Shown here: positions 1 to 13,200 of the stretch, in pieces
Layout of the letters: each line of letters starts with the position of its first letter
How positions within the stretch are numbered: position 1 is the first letter of the stretch
Assembly: GCF_040954835.1 (NCBI RefSeq)
Contig: NC_090706.1
Coordinates: 24,933,148 to 24,997,147, forward strand
Origin: Lepisosteus oculatus
Taxonomy: Eukaryota > Chordata > Actinopteri > Semionotiformes > Lepisosteidae
Length of the DNA: 64,000 bases
Direction of reading: 5' to 3'
Made by a program: the position numbers and the translations under genes
The notes under the pieces: model-generated
Databases searched by the model: none
Told to the model about the DNA's origin: nothing
The model's input: only the letters and a program-made list of their open reading frames with translations

Positions 1-3000
1 ACTTCATATTACCTTTGTAGTTAATTGTAGGTAATTGTTATCAAATTTTTAAAGATTATGATCAATGTGAATTAAACTGTGGTAATAACAGGCTTGGTTT
101 CTTAACTCCAAACTAAGGTAATTAATATATATAAATAATGTATTATCTGTTATCATATTATTGGAACAAGTAAAGGTTTACTCCATGCTGAAAACAGAAG
201 AAAAGTAACACAACGTCACAAGACACCATTGCCGAAATGTTGTGTTTCCTTTCTTCTCTTTTCAGCATGGAATAAACCTTTACTTGTTCCTTTGCAGCCT
301 ACACCTGCTGATGCAGCTACCTACTTGAACTACTTATACAGTATATTATTGTATATTATTAACTGTCAAGATCGCTATAATGGTACAAACATAAGTGAAG
401 GCGTTGAGTAAATTGGTGCTCATAGCACATACTGTACATACAGAATTCTAGTCCTGTCTAAGATGTATGAGACATGCTCGGCTACATATTTTAAATTGTT
501 TTGTGGATACATCTACTGAAAAGATGAGTGTTTTAGCTGTTTTTTTTTAAACGGTTCCATTTTTCCCAAATGTATTGAAATATACTGCACACATTTCCAA
601 CTCCTATTTACAGTATTTTGCTTACAGAGCAACGTACTACAGTACGTGTGTATCAGGATGTGTCATAATCACAAAGTATTTTTATTTGTTCAGGTTGTTG
701 ACAAGGCTTCCATTTGAAATAGCCTGAAACTATAATAAAGAAAATGCACACAGCTATTAAGTGCTGTGTCATACTGGTTAGTGACTATCTGATTGTATGT
801 GAAAAAGCAATACCTTTAATAAGGTATGAATAATTTACCTGCTCCCATTTCCCACATGCTTCTCTTCTTTGGCAGACTTCATCTCAGTTTACCTCATGAC
901 AAGTGTGTTATGACATCCAATACATGGGATATTTCAACTATTAATTATTTATATGAGCAACATGCTTAAAAATATTTCACTCATACACAGATATTAGGTT
1001 TTCTATTGCTTATTTGTCTCTGTTTTAAAACAAAAATAGTTCAGCATAAACAAATATTATTACATTTGATCTAAATAATGATCTGTTGTTAACATACTTT
1101 GGTTGATAATGATTTGGTTGATTTTGGCACCAAATGTTTGACTTGGATTTTGGTCTCGGAGAAAAAAGATCAAATAAGGCTAAATATCTGACAGTTTTCC
1201 TTCTGAGAGATAATACATGCCATACATTATTATAATAGAGCTACGAAAATAAACGCCATTCTGTACAAAAAATGAAAATATTTGGGATTGTACAAATGTT
1301 TATATGTTTATACTGTATCGGAACATAGGAGTTCCCAAATTACAGTAAATACGTAAACTAATTCAGTTGTGGGAGAGCATGCAGAATTTGCAGGAAGTCT
1401 TGTCAGAGAAACCAGTTTGCCTAGGTGCTGCTTTGTCAAGCCAGATCATGTCTTGAGTATAAAGTGGTAAAGCTAGCATGCAACTAGAAACAGAAAACCT
1501 AACTGGGAATGTAATCAGGGAATCTGGAACAGGGCAAATAGATTTTATTTGAGAAGCCACACTTTATCTTTAACCTAAAGTCAAAATAAACAAATGAAAA
1601 ACAGAAGCACATCATCCTTTCCAGCACTTAATTTGGAATGCATTCAGTGTCAAAAACAGGGGGATCATTGATTAATGATGATACACTGTACATATTTAGG
1701 ACGAGGCTTTAGAAACTAGAAAATATAAAGGATATTGGTCTTAAATAATTTATGGCTCCAATTTAAATATTTAGGTTTATATTGCAAAACATTTTTGATC
1801 GTGTAGAAACATTTGAATTCAAACACCACGGCATGCTATTTTCTTAATAAAATGAGTTGCACCAAAGAAATAATATTCCTTATATATTGTATCTACAATT
1901 ACACAACATTAGGCATTTCCTTTTGACTGCCCAAATGCACAGAAGGGTTGATTCGTTTTATACAGTTGAGTGTGGTCAATTTTTCTAGTATTTATTTTCT
2001 TTTTCTGATTAGCAAAACAAAGGAAGGGTGATAGAGAAGCCTGCTGTTACATTTTAATGCAAACTTGAAATTCCAAGAAAAAATCATCAAACAACTGTAT
2101 TCAGGACTGATGAAAAGATGGTCCTATTTACCCAAGCTCTCTTGCTAGGAGCCATGGGACTGAACAGATTATTCTCCAAAAGTAAAGATGCACATAAGAC
2201 CATATGGGGTTTTTAGTTAGTGCACTTTGGAAAGCAGTACAACAGGTGTATCACAATGAAAAAAGTCACTGATCAGACACAGAAACCTTGATCTGAGTAT
2301 CATGTAGCTGCAGAGCAGCCATCATATAGTATCAATGCTTCTTTTAATCCCACTATGATGCTCCGCAAGCTCCTATCGATTTTCTCTTCACATTTGTTTT
2401 TGGCATTAATTATTCACGCCTTTCTTTTTTCTTTCCATCATCGTTTGCAAAGGCAAATTTTGTGTTAAAATCAATTGTGTGGGTACTGTAGATGGCTTGT
2501 TTGGTTTTTCCTGCTTTCATCTCTCTGTTCGAACAGCCCTGGGGAGTAGTGGAATATCAGCGAAAAAGAAAGGGAAAATCAATGTAAGACAGCAATTCAT
2601 AAAACACACATAAACAGAGGCTTGTCTAAGAGAACGCGCTGTTGGATGTTAAACTGGATTCTGTTTATGTACGGACAGAAAAGTATCATTTTGCTTTCAG
2701 GATACCCAGGGAGTCCTACTAGTAAACCATGCTTTCTTTGTTTGTTCACAGAAAAAACAGCGTGAAACTGTCAGCACACAATAATTGATGTCGTTCAGCT
2801 CTAGAACAAAAGTAATTCTTTTCCATTTTTTTCCTCTTCTGTAAAGAGGTCTTCTAGAGAAAGACAGAACAACATTAGCATATAAGCCAAAAGTACTGTT
2901 TTAGAACACTTCATTCTTTTAAGATCAAAAGGGAATGATTGCGTTGAAAAACACATTTTGTTTTCCTTTTGTTGCACCTGTTTATATAAAACCAAACAAA

Positions 3001-6000
3001 TGATAAGCATAATCAAACCTGAATCACCCTTTCCTACTTCAAAGGGAATAATTCATACATGGTTATGTTTCTGTTTGTGCTTCAGGATATGCTTAACATA
3101 GAACTAATGGGGTAGAGAAAAGATTTAGGGGTAGTTTATTCTGCAATAAACTTTCTCAACAAATGCTGAAGACTATTGCTTGGTAATATGTTGAGAGAGG
3201 TAGAAACTTGTTTTCACGTAGCTCCAAACCTGTGCCTGGACACACATAGCACATCTTATTCAAATATTTCCTGCAATACAATGTAACAACCCAGAAACAT
3301 ATACTGTAACTAAAATCAGGCCTTGCATTAATAGTTAAAAATATATTTCTTAAAAGACAACAAGGGCATTGTTGGATAGGGTATTTTGTTCTTGTACATC
3401 ACACAGTACGCTCCTAATGAAAACTTCCCAGAGCTGTTGGGGATTCTAATACTAGACCTTCGGACCCCAGTACCTGTTCATTTTATCTTCCAGGTGAGCT
3501 GTCAGTTACCTCATTTGCAGCTTTTAAACATGTGGCAGGCTTACTTTTAACTATTGCTGTTTACAAATAAACTAACATTTCAGATTTTCAAGTTCATGGA
3601 AAGTCTTGAAAAGATGTGAATAAGCAACTTACAAGTTAAGTTAATGCTTCAACTAAAAACTGAAAGTTCAAATGGGATAAAAGCCAGCAGGTGTGCTAGT
3701 CCAGCCAGGGACTGGAATTGGGTGGCCCAGTGTATTGGAAATGGACTGGAGTTTGGGTGTTTGGCCCTTCACTGTGAGATAATTGATAAGGTGGCAGACC
3801 TGTATAAATTGCTTTTTTAAATAGTAATATAAAATGTGCTATGTGCATAATATAACTCATGTGAAATGGAATGTGAATCCTGCTATTTACAGTAAGGGTA
3901 TGATCTCTTAATTAACAGGCAAATAAAGAAAGAAACTTGGGATTTCTGATCCATGATGTAATCTGGCATTCAATCTAAAGCAAGGAAACATAAAAAAGTG
4001 TTTTTTATAAATGTTTTACTCCTGCCTGGTGTTGTTGTTCCAAATGTATTACATTGTCCCAGAAGGTGACAGATAACTGCACAGCGAAATTAATTATTTA
4101 CTGGCAAAAACATTTAATCCAATTCTTTTCTGGTGGAGTTACATTATTCAAGTATTTCTTATAAACTCTTTCATGCGTTTTTAGACGGTTACATTCAGTC
4201 TCTTTACCTATTTAATTATTCACCAACAATGACAAGTTTTTTTGTGGGGATGTTGTTGTATTCATATACAGTATAACGTTTTGTGAATTTGATAAAGGTT
4301 ACTTGTGAAATTAAAACTGTTATAGATATTTAAATTACCAAAATGGGTCTGAACTATAAACTAAAAAAGGAAAGTTCTCGAATCTTTAAAAATATATGTG
4401 AAGTATCGGTGAAAAATCTTTATTTGTAAAGTAAGATGCCTGAAAAAATAAGGCATTCAATGTAGATTAAGTTCTTAAAGATGGAATAACAGCACTACAT
4501 TAGTAGGATTCTGAATCCAAATACGATGTTTTGATTCATACATTAAGCTGCAGGCTGGTCCAACTCCCATCATAATGCTGTAGTAATCAACAAGCATTAA
4601 GGAATTTATTTCTGTTCATTTCCAACTTTAATTCTCTCTAAGGAGAAGCTTCCCATTTAATTACCAGAAAATTGACACCAAACATTAATATTATCCGATT
4701 TAAAACAGGGATAATGGTACTTCTAATAGCTAATTGATCTGATGTAGGCAAGGAACATATCCCACTGTGCCCTGAAGGAACATACGCTACTGACTAAGGT
4801 TTGAGGATAAATTGGATCCGAATTAAAAACTAGGCTTTTATGGAGGTGACTTATGGCTGCTGGAATTTAAAGGCATCTAAGATGCAATAAAATTATCTTC
4901 AGAAACCACAGGCAGTAGAAAGCAGAATGATTCTAGTCCTATAAAAATGTGTACGTCTGCCATATTACTGGGATAAGAAATTCACTGTGTCATACAATAA
5001 CAATTCCTTAAAAGCAAGGTGTTGCTTGGTTAACTAGTCTGTTTATACCTGATTTTTTTTAATAGAGGTTTCTGTGTTTATTAATGTACAAGACATAATA
5101 AATGTCTTAATGCTGCTTAACATTCCCTTAAAACTATAAAATAGTATGGGCATCGATATCCTCCATTACAAAAACAGTTTTCAGCTTTGCTTTCCAGACT
5201 ATAGACCTATGGAGTTCATATTTTATTGTGCTACAATTTTCCTTTAAGTTTGAATGACAGTTTTCTTGAAATCATTCAGTTCACACAAGGACATCGTGAT
5301 AAAGACTTTATGAAATAGACTATTTGAGATACACAGAGGCTCATATTTCACATTTAATGATATATCCACTGGTGAAATAAGTGGTAAACTTCAAAATGTT
5401 ACAGTCTACCTAGTGGTTAAATTTGAATGAGCTCTAATTGTAGGAAGTACCTGTATTTCTGTTTTACTAACATTATTAGTTCATCCTGTAAAAATACTGT
5501 ACATCACGTAAGCTATTAGTATTTACTAGGTGCTTTCAGAAAGTGATGCTCCATACTTTCATGTCAAAACGTGATCTGACGACTAATTGCCACGGGGTTC
5601 TGTAGGGATATTTAGATGATCTAACAGCACAGTTTCACAGTTTTCCTGTTTGAATATTTTTTAAATAATATGAAGCATTACATCCTGGGGGACCCTCGTG
5701 TAAAAATCATAAAGAGAAAATTGTATTTCCAAACTTGAATTAATTTTATGTTTAAATTTACCAAGATCTGTTTAATTTTCGTCACATTGCAGTATGGAGT
5801 ATGTAGTTGGTTTACGGATAGTGAAATGTTATTTTACGTTCTAAAGATTAGAACGATACATTATTTAAATTGTTCATTCATATAGCTTATTAAGTAGCCT
5901 ATGCAGCTTAGTATATTCTGCCTAAGTATAGATTTTTGTTGCAGAGAGACTTCTTTTATTCCTACTGTATATTCCCTCTCTTGTCAAATCTTCTCAAGGC

Positions 6001-8104
6001 AATCCTGTGGCGTCTTTTACCCCTTAAGGATCTCTACTGGATCTCTGAACTCTAATCTTCAACTGTTATAGTAACTGTAAGGGAAATGATAGAATAACGA
6101 TTCTCTCTTATATAGAAGGTTTTTGATAGAGCCAATAAACTGGCTTGTGTACCGCCCGTGGATTGCCGCATTGATCTCTTTATTTCAGAAAAGCATAAAA
6201 TTCAAATGAAAATTATTGAACGTGCCGTTTACTGGATTCGCAATGAAAGTTGCTTCCGTCCTGTTCCGTTAGGTAATGTAAACAGGTGTCAGACATCGCA
6301 CAACTTCTGTCATTATCAAAAAACAAGTACATGATAAATAAACGACGGCTACATTTGATATATTAAAACATATACGCACCAATCACTCGTACAATTGTGA
6401 AACTTAGACACAACAAACTTTTGAACAAGACTGAGAAGCAGTTAAATTCTACAGAATATCGTTTGTAGATGTATAAGTTAATATAAATGTACTGTAAATA
6501 CGATGATAAATTATTTAGATTGACTCAAACATGTTTAAAGAGGAATAAAAATTGTCAGATATTAAAAGAAGTAAACTTAACCTAATCTCAATGTACTCTG
6601 TAGCATACAACTTTTTGTATGCTAAAATTTCAGCTTACGTACGTAAAATTAATGTTAATAATCGTAAAGACGAAATAGAACATTTTAAACCCCGAATGGG
6701 GTTATTTTATCATTCCTTGTACAGTACGTACGTGTCGTCATTATACTTCTTTGTCCTTTGATAAAACAAATAATGTAATGGCTGATCAAATAATAGCAAA
6801 GAAAATTAGTTTATCAAAAGGGAAAAAAACAAAAATAAATTACTAGTTAGGCAGGGGTTAGGTGGTCGCAAAACAATAGAAGAAAAGGATTAAAGATAAG
6901 CTAAATTATGTTATTCTTACCTGAAAAGCGTTTTTATCCTTTTGAATCCTAATGGGCATTGGCGAAGTCTCGTATGGAGAGTGAACTGCTTTCTGCCCCG
7001 TTTTATACCTCTACGGTCAATTAATATTGCATTACCTTATTTTAAATTTTCAAAACCCACAATATAATGTAATGGCATAAGGGCATTTATTATTAAAGGA
7101 CGTTTGATTGGGAAAAAGTCGCTGAGGCTGATTAAAAAGACTGGGAAATGAGGGGCAAAGACCACAGGATTTTAAAATTTCAGAACAGTTGTGGCATAAT
7201 GAATTTGATATTCCTTGTGCTGCACATTTTAAAGTTTTAAGGACAGTTATTGAAACTCTTCCTTGAAATACTCAGAAAATATTCGCACTCTTGGCATTAA
7301 TGTTTAATAGTGACAGTGCTTTAGGGATCCATAAATAAAAAAAAGACTTCAGTCCTCTTGAAAACACATACCTCTACAATAGTTTTCGCGGTTATCAGTT
7401 TCATTCTACATGATTTATGTACATATCCATTTGATAGTGTTATAATTCGAGTATTGTGAACAGCTATTAGATTTGAAATCAACAAAAGCAGAAAAAAAGG
7501 TATTTTAGTAAAAGCAATTTGTATTATGAAAATTAATTCAATTTTCGTTTTTACAAATTATAGAGAGTTTATTAGTAGTAACGTCAGGTCACGACGAAAA
7601 ACACACTTGGTCAAGTAAAAAAGTGAGAAAGGAAATGATTGATAATAAAACAGTATTTTAACTTGACTACCTACTGTAGATCTTTAACCTTTAATCTACC
7701 TGTTTACTTTACAGCCACACACAAGGAATTAGTGTAATAAAATAAACTCCTACTAATAATAAAATCACAGTGATATATATTTCATAGACACTCAGTGTAT
7801 AATTTTCCCATTAGTTAGTGAAAAGAGCATAATTTTAAGTATTTGTACATGCCTTAAAATAGCGGACATTTTCAAACAAAATATATTCATATATAAAGCA
7901 TAATTTAAGAATATAATCTGAAAATGAAACATTAAAACAATGTTCTCCAGTTCTTTTCAAAATTATTTTAAAACGGTAAAACGAGATGTTTCTGGTCCAG
8001 AGTTAAGGTCTTTTCAGTCAAATTTAACATGACTTCTTTAAGTACACGATCACGTAGTTCCGACAGCAGTAAATGTTATCCATTTTGAACTTATTCTCAA
8101 GAAA
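1..8104. other. Gene-free AT-rich intergenic DNA downstream of POU4F3
   Basis: I see no supported gene here on either strand. The open frames are short (60-71 codons), AT-rich, and show no family resemblance or splice structure. One foldback repeat lies at the left end (163-332). Two stretches, about 6150-6320 and 6940-7260, have more balanced composition and homeobox- and E-box-like words than their surroundings, so they may be regulatory. In the human block the next gene on this side of POU4F3 is TCERG1; no TCERG1 exon was recognised here. Confidence 0.6.
163..332. repeat. Foldback (palindromic) interspersed repeat, copy A
   Basis: The segment 163-215 (GGAACAAGTAAAGG...) is the near-perfect reverse complement of 238-290 (...CCTTTACTTGTTCC), so the core 163-290 folds into a hairpin with arms of about 50 bp. 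The right flank to about 332 (TTGCAGCCTAC..., CTACCTACTTGAAC) matches the left flank of copy C in inverted orientation, so the complete element is longer than this core. Related copies lie near 19583, 35092 and 57261. Confidence 0.75.
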
Positions 8105-8110
8105 TTTATT
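8105..8110 (-). terminator. Candidate POU4F3 polyadenylation signal
   Basis: TTTATT on the plus strand reads AATAAA on the gene strand, about 510 bases past the POU4F3 stop. ATTAAA-type hexamers also occur nearer the stop (about 8274 and 8288). The sequence alone does not decide which is used. Confidence 0.3.
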
Positions 8111-8621
8111 ACTACAAGTAAAATGAAAATGTACATTGATTTACCGCATTTAATTTTAAAGCTTTGACTTTGATATATATATACCTACTGTATTTTCTCT
8201 AGATTCAGAACAGGGATTCTGTTATTCCAACCATTTTTCATTAGCGAGAACTACAGTATTCTATATATTCTTTTAATTTAAATCTTGTCTATTTAATAAT
8301 AATATTAATACCAATAATAGGAATACAAGTAGCAACATGTTATTGAAGTATAAGAACAGGACAATCCATCAAATACATTGAAGCAACAAATTTCCTCGAA
8401 GTGACAAGCAGTTATCTTTTAGTGCTCAATACAAATTTTACAAGTACTTTTCTACAAATGATGTTAAACTTTTAAACTTGTGTTACTTTAGAAAAAGTGA
8501 GAGAGGCAAAAAAAAAGTCCGTCCATGGCTTAATATCATTAGTCCTTAGAAGACATGGATAAGTAGATCCCTGCTATTTTCTTGATTAAACGCAAATCAA
8601 TGTCACGCTGATTTGTTTCAA

Positions 8622-9509
8622 CTAATGTACCGCCGAGTACTTCATTCTTTTTTGCTTTTGTCTCTGATTACAAAACCAGACTCTAACCACGTTCTTTTTG
8701 AGGTCCAGCTTTTCTGCAATGGCGGCAATTTTCTCTGAAGATGGACGGGGCTGGATTGCAAAATAAGCCTCCAAAGAGCGCTTTTCTGGGGCCGCAATTG
8801 AGGTACGTTTTCGCTTTCGTTCGTTACCGTTAAAGAGATCGGGCTTGCTGTTCTTCTCCCGGTGTGCCGCCTCTGCCTCCTCCAGCCAGGCTTGCAGGAC
8901 AGGTTTCAGAGCAATCATATTATTATGAGACAAGGTCAAGGACTCAAACCTGCAGATTGTGCTCTGGCTAAGAGACCCGACCCCTGGTATCTTGAGGTTG
9001 GCAAGAGCAGATCCAACATCAGCCTGCGTCACTCCAAGCTTGATCCGTCTTTGTTTAAATCGCTCAGCGAAAGCTTCCAGCTCCCGGGGATCGGATTCCA
9101 CGTCGTTGATGCAGGTCATCCCATTGTGAGCGGACAGGGAATGTGGGTGTCCCATCCCCATGGCTTGGTGAAGATGACCCATGGTCTGTAGATGGTGCTG
9201 ATGGACCTGAGCCGACATAACAGAGGGATCCGGTGCCCCCATCCCACTTACAGTTAAATTCTGGGAGATGTGGTCGAGGAGGTCTCCTTCCAAACTTTGA
9301 TGAACGTGGTGGTGGGAGGTTAGGGTAGACGGGTGAGAGATGGGCACTGTAGAAGAGGTAGAGGTGCAGGGGACACTGCTCATGGTATGGTAGGTCACGT
9401 CTGGCTTGAAAGGATGGCTCTTGCCGTGGGAGACAATATCAACAGCCGCCAGAGCTTCAGCGCGGGCAAGCAGACTCTCATCAAAGCCTCCGAATATATT
9501 GCCCTGAAG
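8622..9509 (-). CDS. POU4F3: POU4F3 coding exon 2
   Basis: Acceptor TTGCTTGCAG precedes LQGNIF at 9509. The exon encodes residues 41-335 and the stop. The POU-specific domain maps to about 8868-9092 and the homeodomain to about 8640-8819. Confidence 0.96.
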   Translation of the reverse strand, partial: LQGNIFGGFDESLLARAEALAAVDIVSHGKSHPFKPDVTYHTMSSVPCTSTSSTVPISHPSTLTSHHHVHQSLEGDLLDHISQNLTVSGMGAPDPSVMSAQVHQHHLQTMGHLHQAMGMGHPHSLSAHNGMTCINDVESDPRELEAFAERFKQRRIKLGVTQADVGSALANLKIPGVGSLSQSTICRFESLTLSHNNMIALKPVLQAWLEEAEAAHREKNSKPDLFNGNERKRKRTSIAAPEKRSLEAYFAIQPRPSSEKIAAIAEKLDLKKNVVRVWFCNQRQKQKRMKYSAVH

Positions 9510-9961
9510 CTGCAAGCAAGAATGCGCATATTGGAGTCAGTGGGGAATTCTGTCAACTCAGGATTAAAAAACATTTTCAAGCACAGAGAGAATCCTCCTC
9601 AAAGCCCAGGTCATAAAAATTAATATGAAGGCAGAAGCTTTGCTTGAATAGACATGTGGATCAGAGACAGACAGAGTGTGTGTGTGTGAGAGAGAGAGCG
9701 AGAGAGAGGTGGAAGAGGGGGGAGAGAGACACTGAGATAGAAGTACAGTGCTATCTGATTGTTCCGGCAACATGAAAAAAACATTAAGCTAGTGTCTGTC
9801 AAAAATGTGCCTTAAAGCAGTAATTATGCAGATTTACATACCTGTGGGGTTGGAAGGCAAACTCTGCGCATAGCCTCTGAACTTGAGTGGAGACTGGCAT
9901 ATTTAGGCTCCTGTAGTACAGGATGCATAGAGAAAGGCTGCTTGCTGTTCATGGTCATCAT
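8622..9961 (-). CDS. POU4F3: POU4F3 (Brn-3c), POU-homeodomain transcription factor
   Basis: Two coding exons, 9842-9961 and 8622-9509, join in phase 0 into a 335-residue protein; human POU4F3 is about 338. Residues 1-40 carry the Brn-3 N-terminal start (MMTMNSKQPF). A POU-IV box (LLARAEALAAVD) is at 53-64, a His/Ser-rich linker follows, the POU-specific domain covers about 180-254, and the homeodomain about 271-330 with recognition-helix residues VVRVWFCNQRQ. The class IV paralogue is set by the ends CLPTPQLQGNIF and MKYSAVH, as in POU4F3 rather than POU4F1 or POU4F2. In vertebrates this nuclear DNA-binding activator is needed for survival of inner-ear hair cells. The single intron near codon 40 is standard for POU4 genes. 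No breaks or missing DNA-contact residues were seen. Confidence 0.97.
9675..9728. repeat. TG/GA compound microsatellite in the POU4F3 intron
   Basis: A short run of (GT)n passes directly into (GA)n with one interruption. It lies wholly inside the 332-base intron between the two coding exons. Confidence 0.85.
9842..9961 (-). CDS. POU4F3: POU4F3 coding exon 1
   Basis: The start codon is at 9959-9961 (ATGATGACCATGAAC) and the exon ends CCCCACAG before the donor GTATG. It encodes residues 1-40 in phase 0. The first ATG is preferred over the second (9956-9958) because the family begins with a double methionine. Confidence 0.95.
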
Positions 9962-10250
9962 CTTTGCAGCACACCTTGCAGGTAGGCAGCCTTGACATAG
10001 AGGCTGGGTTGACTCTCTGGCTTGCTCCTGTCAGTGTGAGCACCTTCCAATGACAGAGCCTCTCTCTATGCAACTCTCTCCACCTGCTTCTTTACTCATC
10101 TTACAAGCTGCATGCCAGGAATAGGACCCGCAGCTACGCGCAAGCGTGTTGCATGCAAGAAGCCTAGGAAATTAGCCGGAGGAGCCAAAACCATTTAGCT
10201 TCAAACATTTTTTTGAGGGACGTGGCTATTTTATGGACGGCATTGGTGCT
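9962..10250 (-). promoter_or_regulatory. Probable POU4F3 5' UTR and proximal promoter
   Basis: This stretch is immediately upstream of the POU4F3 start. It has higher GC than the surrounding DNA and carries an E-box, CACCTG, at 10081-10086 (CAGGTG on the gene strand). E-box factors such as ATOH1 are known regulators of POU4F3 in hair cells. No clear TATA box at a convincing distance was seen. The assignment rests on position and motif only. Confidence 0.45.
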
Positions 10251-13200
10251 CATAGAGTTAATTAGAAACCACTAAGTGGGAGAAGTAACAAGTTCGGATC
10301 CACGGCGAACTCCATTTGAATGATTTTAATGCTAAAAAAACTGTTAATAATGAATGTATATTCATTTCTAACGGTTAATTTTCTCGATCAAAGTTCAGAG
10401 TTTAAAGAGTTACATTATCGTATACATGTTTAATATTAAAATTTAAATTGCACAGGTTATGACCGTCTCCTTCCAAGCTTTCAGTAACTCTTCAAACATT
10501 AGTTGTCATCTCATCATTCGTTTGAGGTTTTGCTTAAATTTTCAAAATATTTGTCTTGCATATGATCAGTCAAAATATTTTACCTGGCCTATAAAATGAC
10601 CAAATGTGTTATGATAGTTAATCACACATCTAACAAAATTAATTTGAATTTCGAATGTTAATATTAACAGATCTGTATTAGAGAACAGTTAATTTGCTAG
10701 AAAAAAAACACCCTAAAAGCGAAACCGATAAATAAAAATGGTTTAAAAAAAAGGCAAGAACATGTTAAAATTAAAAATGTTAAAATTCGATTTGCTATTC
10801 CATCTGAAAACAGACGAATTTAAGATTAATTTAAGTAATCGTACAGACACGAAAATAGTTTGCTCATCCTAACAAAGGTGTAAATTACAGGTGTTTGGTC
10901 TTTTCTCGACTCACATGATCGTTGGAGTTTTATATTTCGTATTAACATTCAGGGTTACAGTAGCGTCAGGTTGAATTCAGGACCACGGAGAGCTCACGGA
11001 TCAAGGAAGTGCGTGGGCCAACTCTCGCTCTGCTTAAATGGTTGCTGTACTTTTCCAGAGTCCTGATACATCAACAAAAAATTAAAAGACCTCAAGGCGA
11101 TGGTAGGGCGAGGGGGAAAGTATAGAGGCTATGTAGGACAGCTTGCATGCTATTATTTGTCATCAGATTTGCACAAATGGAAGTGAAACATGAGTGAATC
11201 TGTGAAAGAAAGCTTCTCGGTCACATCAAAGAGAGAAATCAGCGTCTTGTTGCAAATCTACATGTCCTGATTTATTATAAAACATTTACAGCAAATCATT
11301 TATATTTCACAGAGCCTAAGTAGCTGCATGAAAGTTTTATCTAAAGTGGAACTATATTTAAAGCCCGCTTTTGTTTAGAGGAGGTAATTAATTGATGTAT
11401 AAATTGTATTACCTTTCCCCTTAATTATTCAACGTCTTTCGCATGCTTTTCTGGCTATTGAAATAAGCAAAGGAAGGGGTTAGAACACCTGTAATTTATA
11501 AATTATTTCATGAAGAGTGTCATGAACAAGTGGCTTTAAATATTTTTCAGTTCTCCTTACAGGCAGAAACAGGAAATCCTTACAAAATTACAAATTAAAA
11601 CTTGATTAGTCGATAGATGGTTGCATGTAACTTGAACAACTTGGCTAGGCATTTTCTAATGCCACCAGTCTGAATGAATTCATACAGTATATGACATAAG
11701 TAACTACGCTTACAGGTCTTTTTGTACCATTTAAGCAGAACATAAACTGATGCAGGCTTCAAAACAGCAGGGCATGTACACAAGATTGACAGTCATAATT
11801 AAGCTTGTGAAATATTTATGCTTTCGGTCACCTGTATTGCCGTTACACCTCATAAACAGCACAAGAGGTATACATATATGCACATGAACAATGACAAGTC
11901 AAAAGCATCCCATATGGACTACTAACTCTAGTAGTCTACTATCAGCAGACTTAAAAGTGTCATTGCAATGGCCTGGTTCATTGATTCATTTAGCCATAAA
12001 TAATTGATCACACTTCTGAAAAGCTTGATAAAAATTCAGCGGTGGCTTACATCAAGATAAATTGAATAAAATGCTTGACTAGGAAAAAAAACCCAAATAA
12101 ATTTGGAACACCAACTGCTGCTATTTGTTTTTCTTTTCACAAAAAAGGGGAAAATACATCATTAAGGATATACCAAAAGAGACTGACGAATAATGTCGGA
12201 AATGATTAAATCGAAATCGACAGCGTTACAGATCGGGGTTAAGTAACCCGGTTTCTGACCAGTTGGATATTAAGCTTTTGCCACTTATGTCATATACATA
12301 TTCAGGTAATAAAGTTTTTATATACAATATGCATTATACAGTATACTGTATAACTGCTACCTTTTACGTTACAAATACCAATCAGCTACGACTAATCGAT
12401 GAACTCTATCCTTTAAAATGTTGTGAGTTTACCCATTTGGAATGGTTCCATGTTATGTTTAGTAAAAGACGGAAAAGAAAACATCCTCCTAAACCTTTAG
12501 GATTCAATTGAACATAAAAAAACAGCTTCACCCGTTCATGTGAGCTGAGTCTTTACATCATGGCACAGAATGGAGAAGCCGGTGAAGGGAATGACACAGC
12601 TGTTCCATTGCACAATCGGATCCAAGCAAGGTCTACAGTTACCCAGACAGTCAATAATTAATCAGGTATTTTGGAGTTATCCGTTACCTTCTGGTAGATT
12701 CTTGTTCATTAAGGATATTAAACATCACACCAGTTGGAAGAGTTCAGCAACTTCTCAAGCTCTCTTTTCATGAATTTTCCTTTTTTTGTCAGTTTTTACC
12801 ATCCTTTCCCCTGGTACACAAATGGCAAAGACATAGCTCAAGTGATTTGACATGTGAAAGGTATGAGTTGATAAACAGATAGAAGATAGATGACACTTCT
12901 TTGTCCACCTGGGACAAAATAGCTCTGCATTATACCAAATTGACTCCAAATATTTTTCACATGAATGGCCAAAGTAGACGAAATATATAATTTATCACTG
13001 TTTGAATAAATCAAATGCTACGAAGTCACATTGAATTGCACAGTTCCATAAAACTTTTTCGTGTATAAAAGAAAAGCCTGTAATTACTAAATCTTACATT
13101 CAAATGCTCTGCCCCTGTTGAGCGTAACATCCACAAAAAAATTATGCCAGTAAAAGGCAGATTCTAGTCATGAATGACCCCCAGCTGGGGAACAGAGAGG

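Noticed and set aside
8862..9623. Plus-strand open frames across POU4F3
   Set aside because: Antisense shadows of a GC-richer coding exon; no family resemblance or splice logic.
12263..12511. 82-codon open frame in the POU4F3-RBM27 gap
   Set aside because: AT-rich, no recognised domain, no splice partners, and no good start context.
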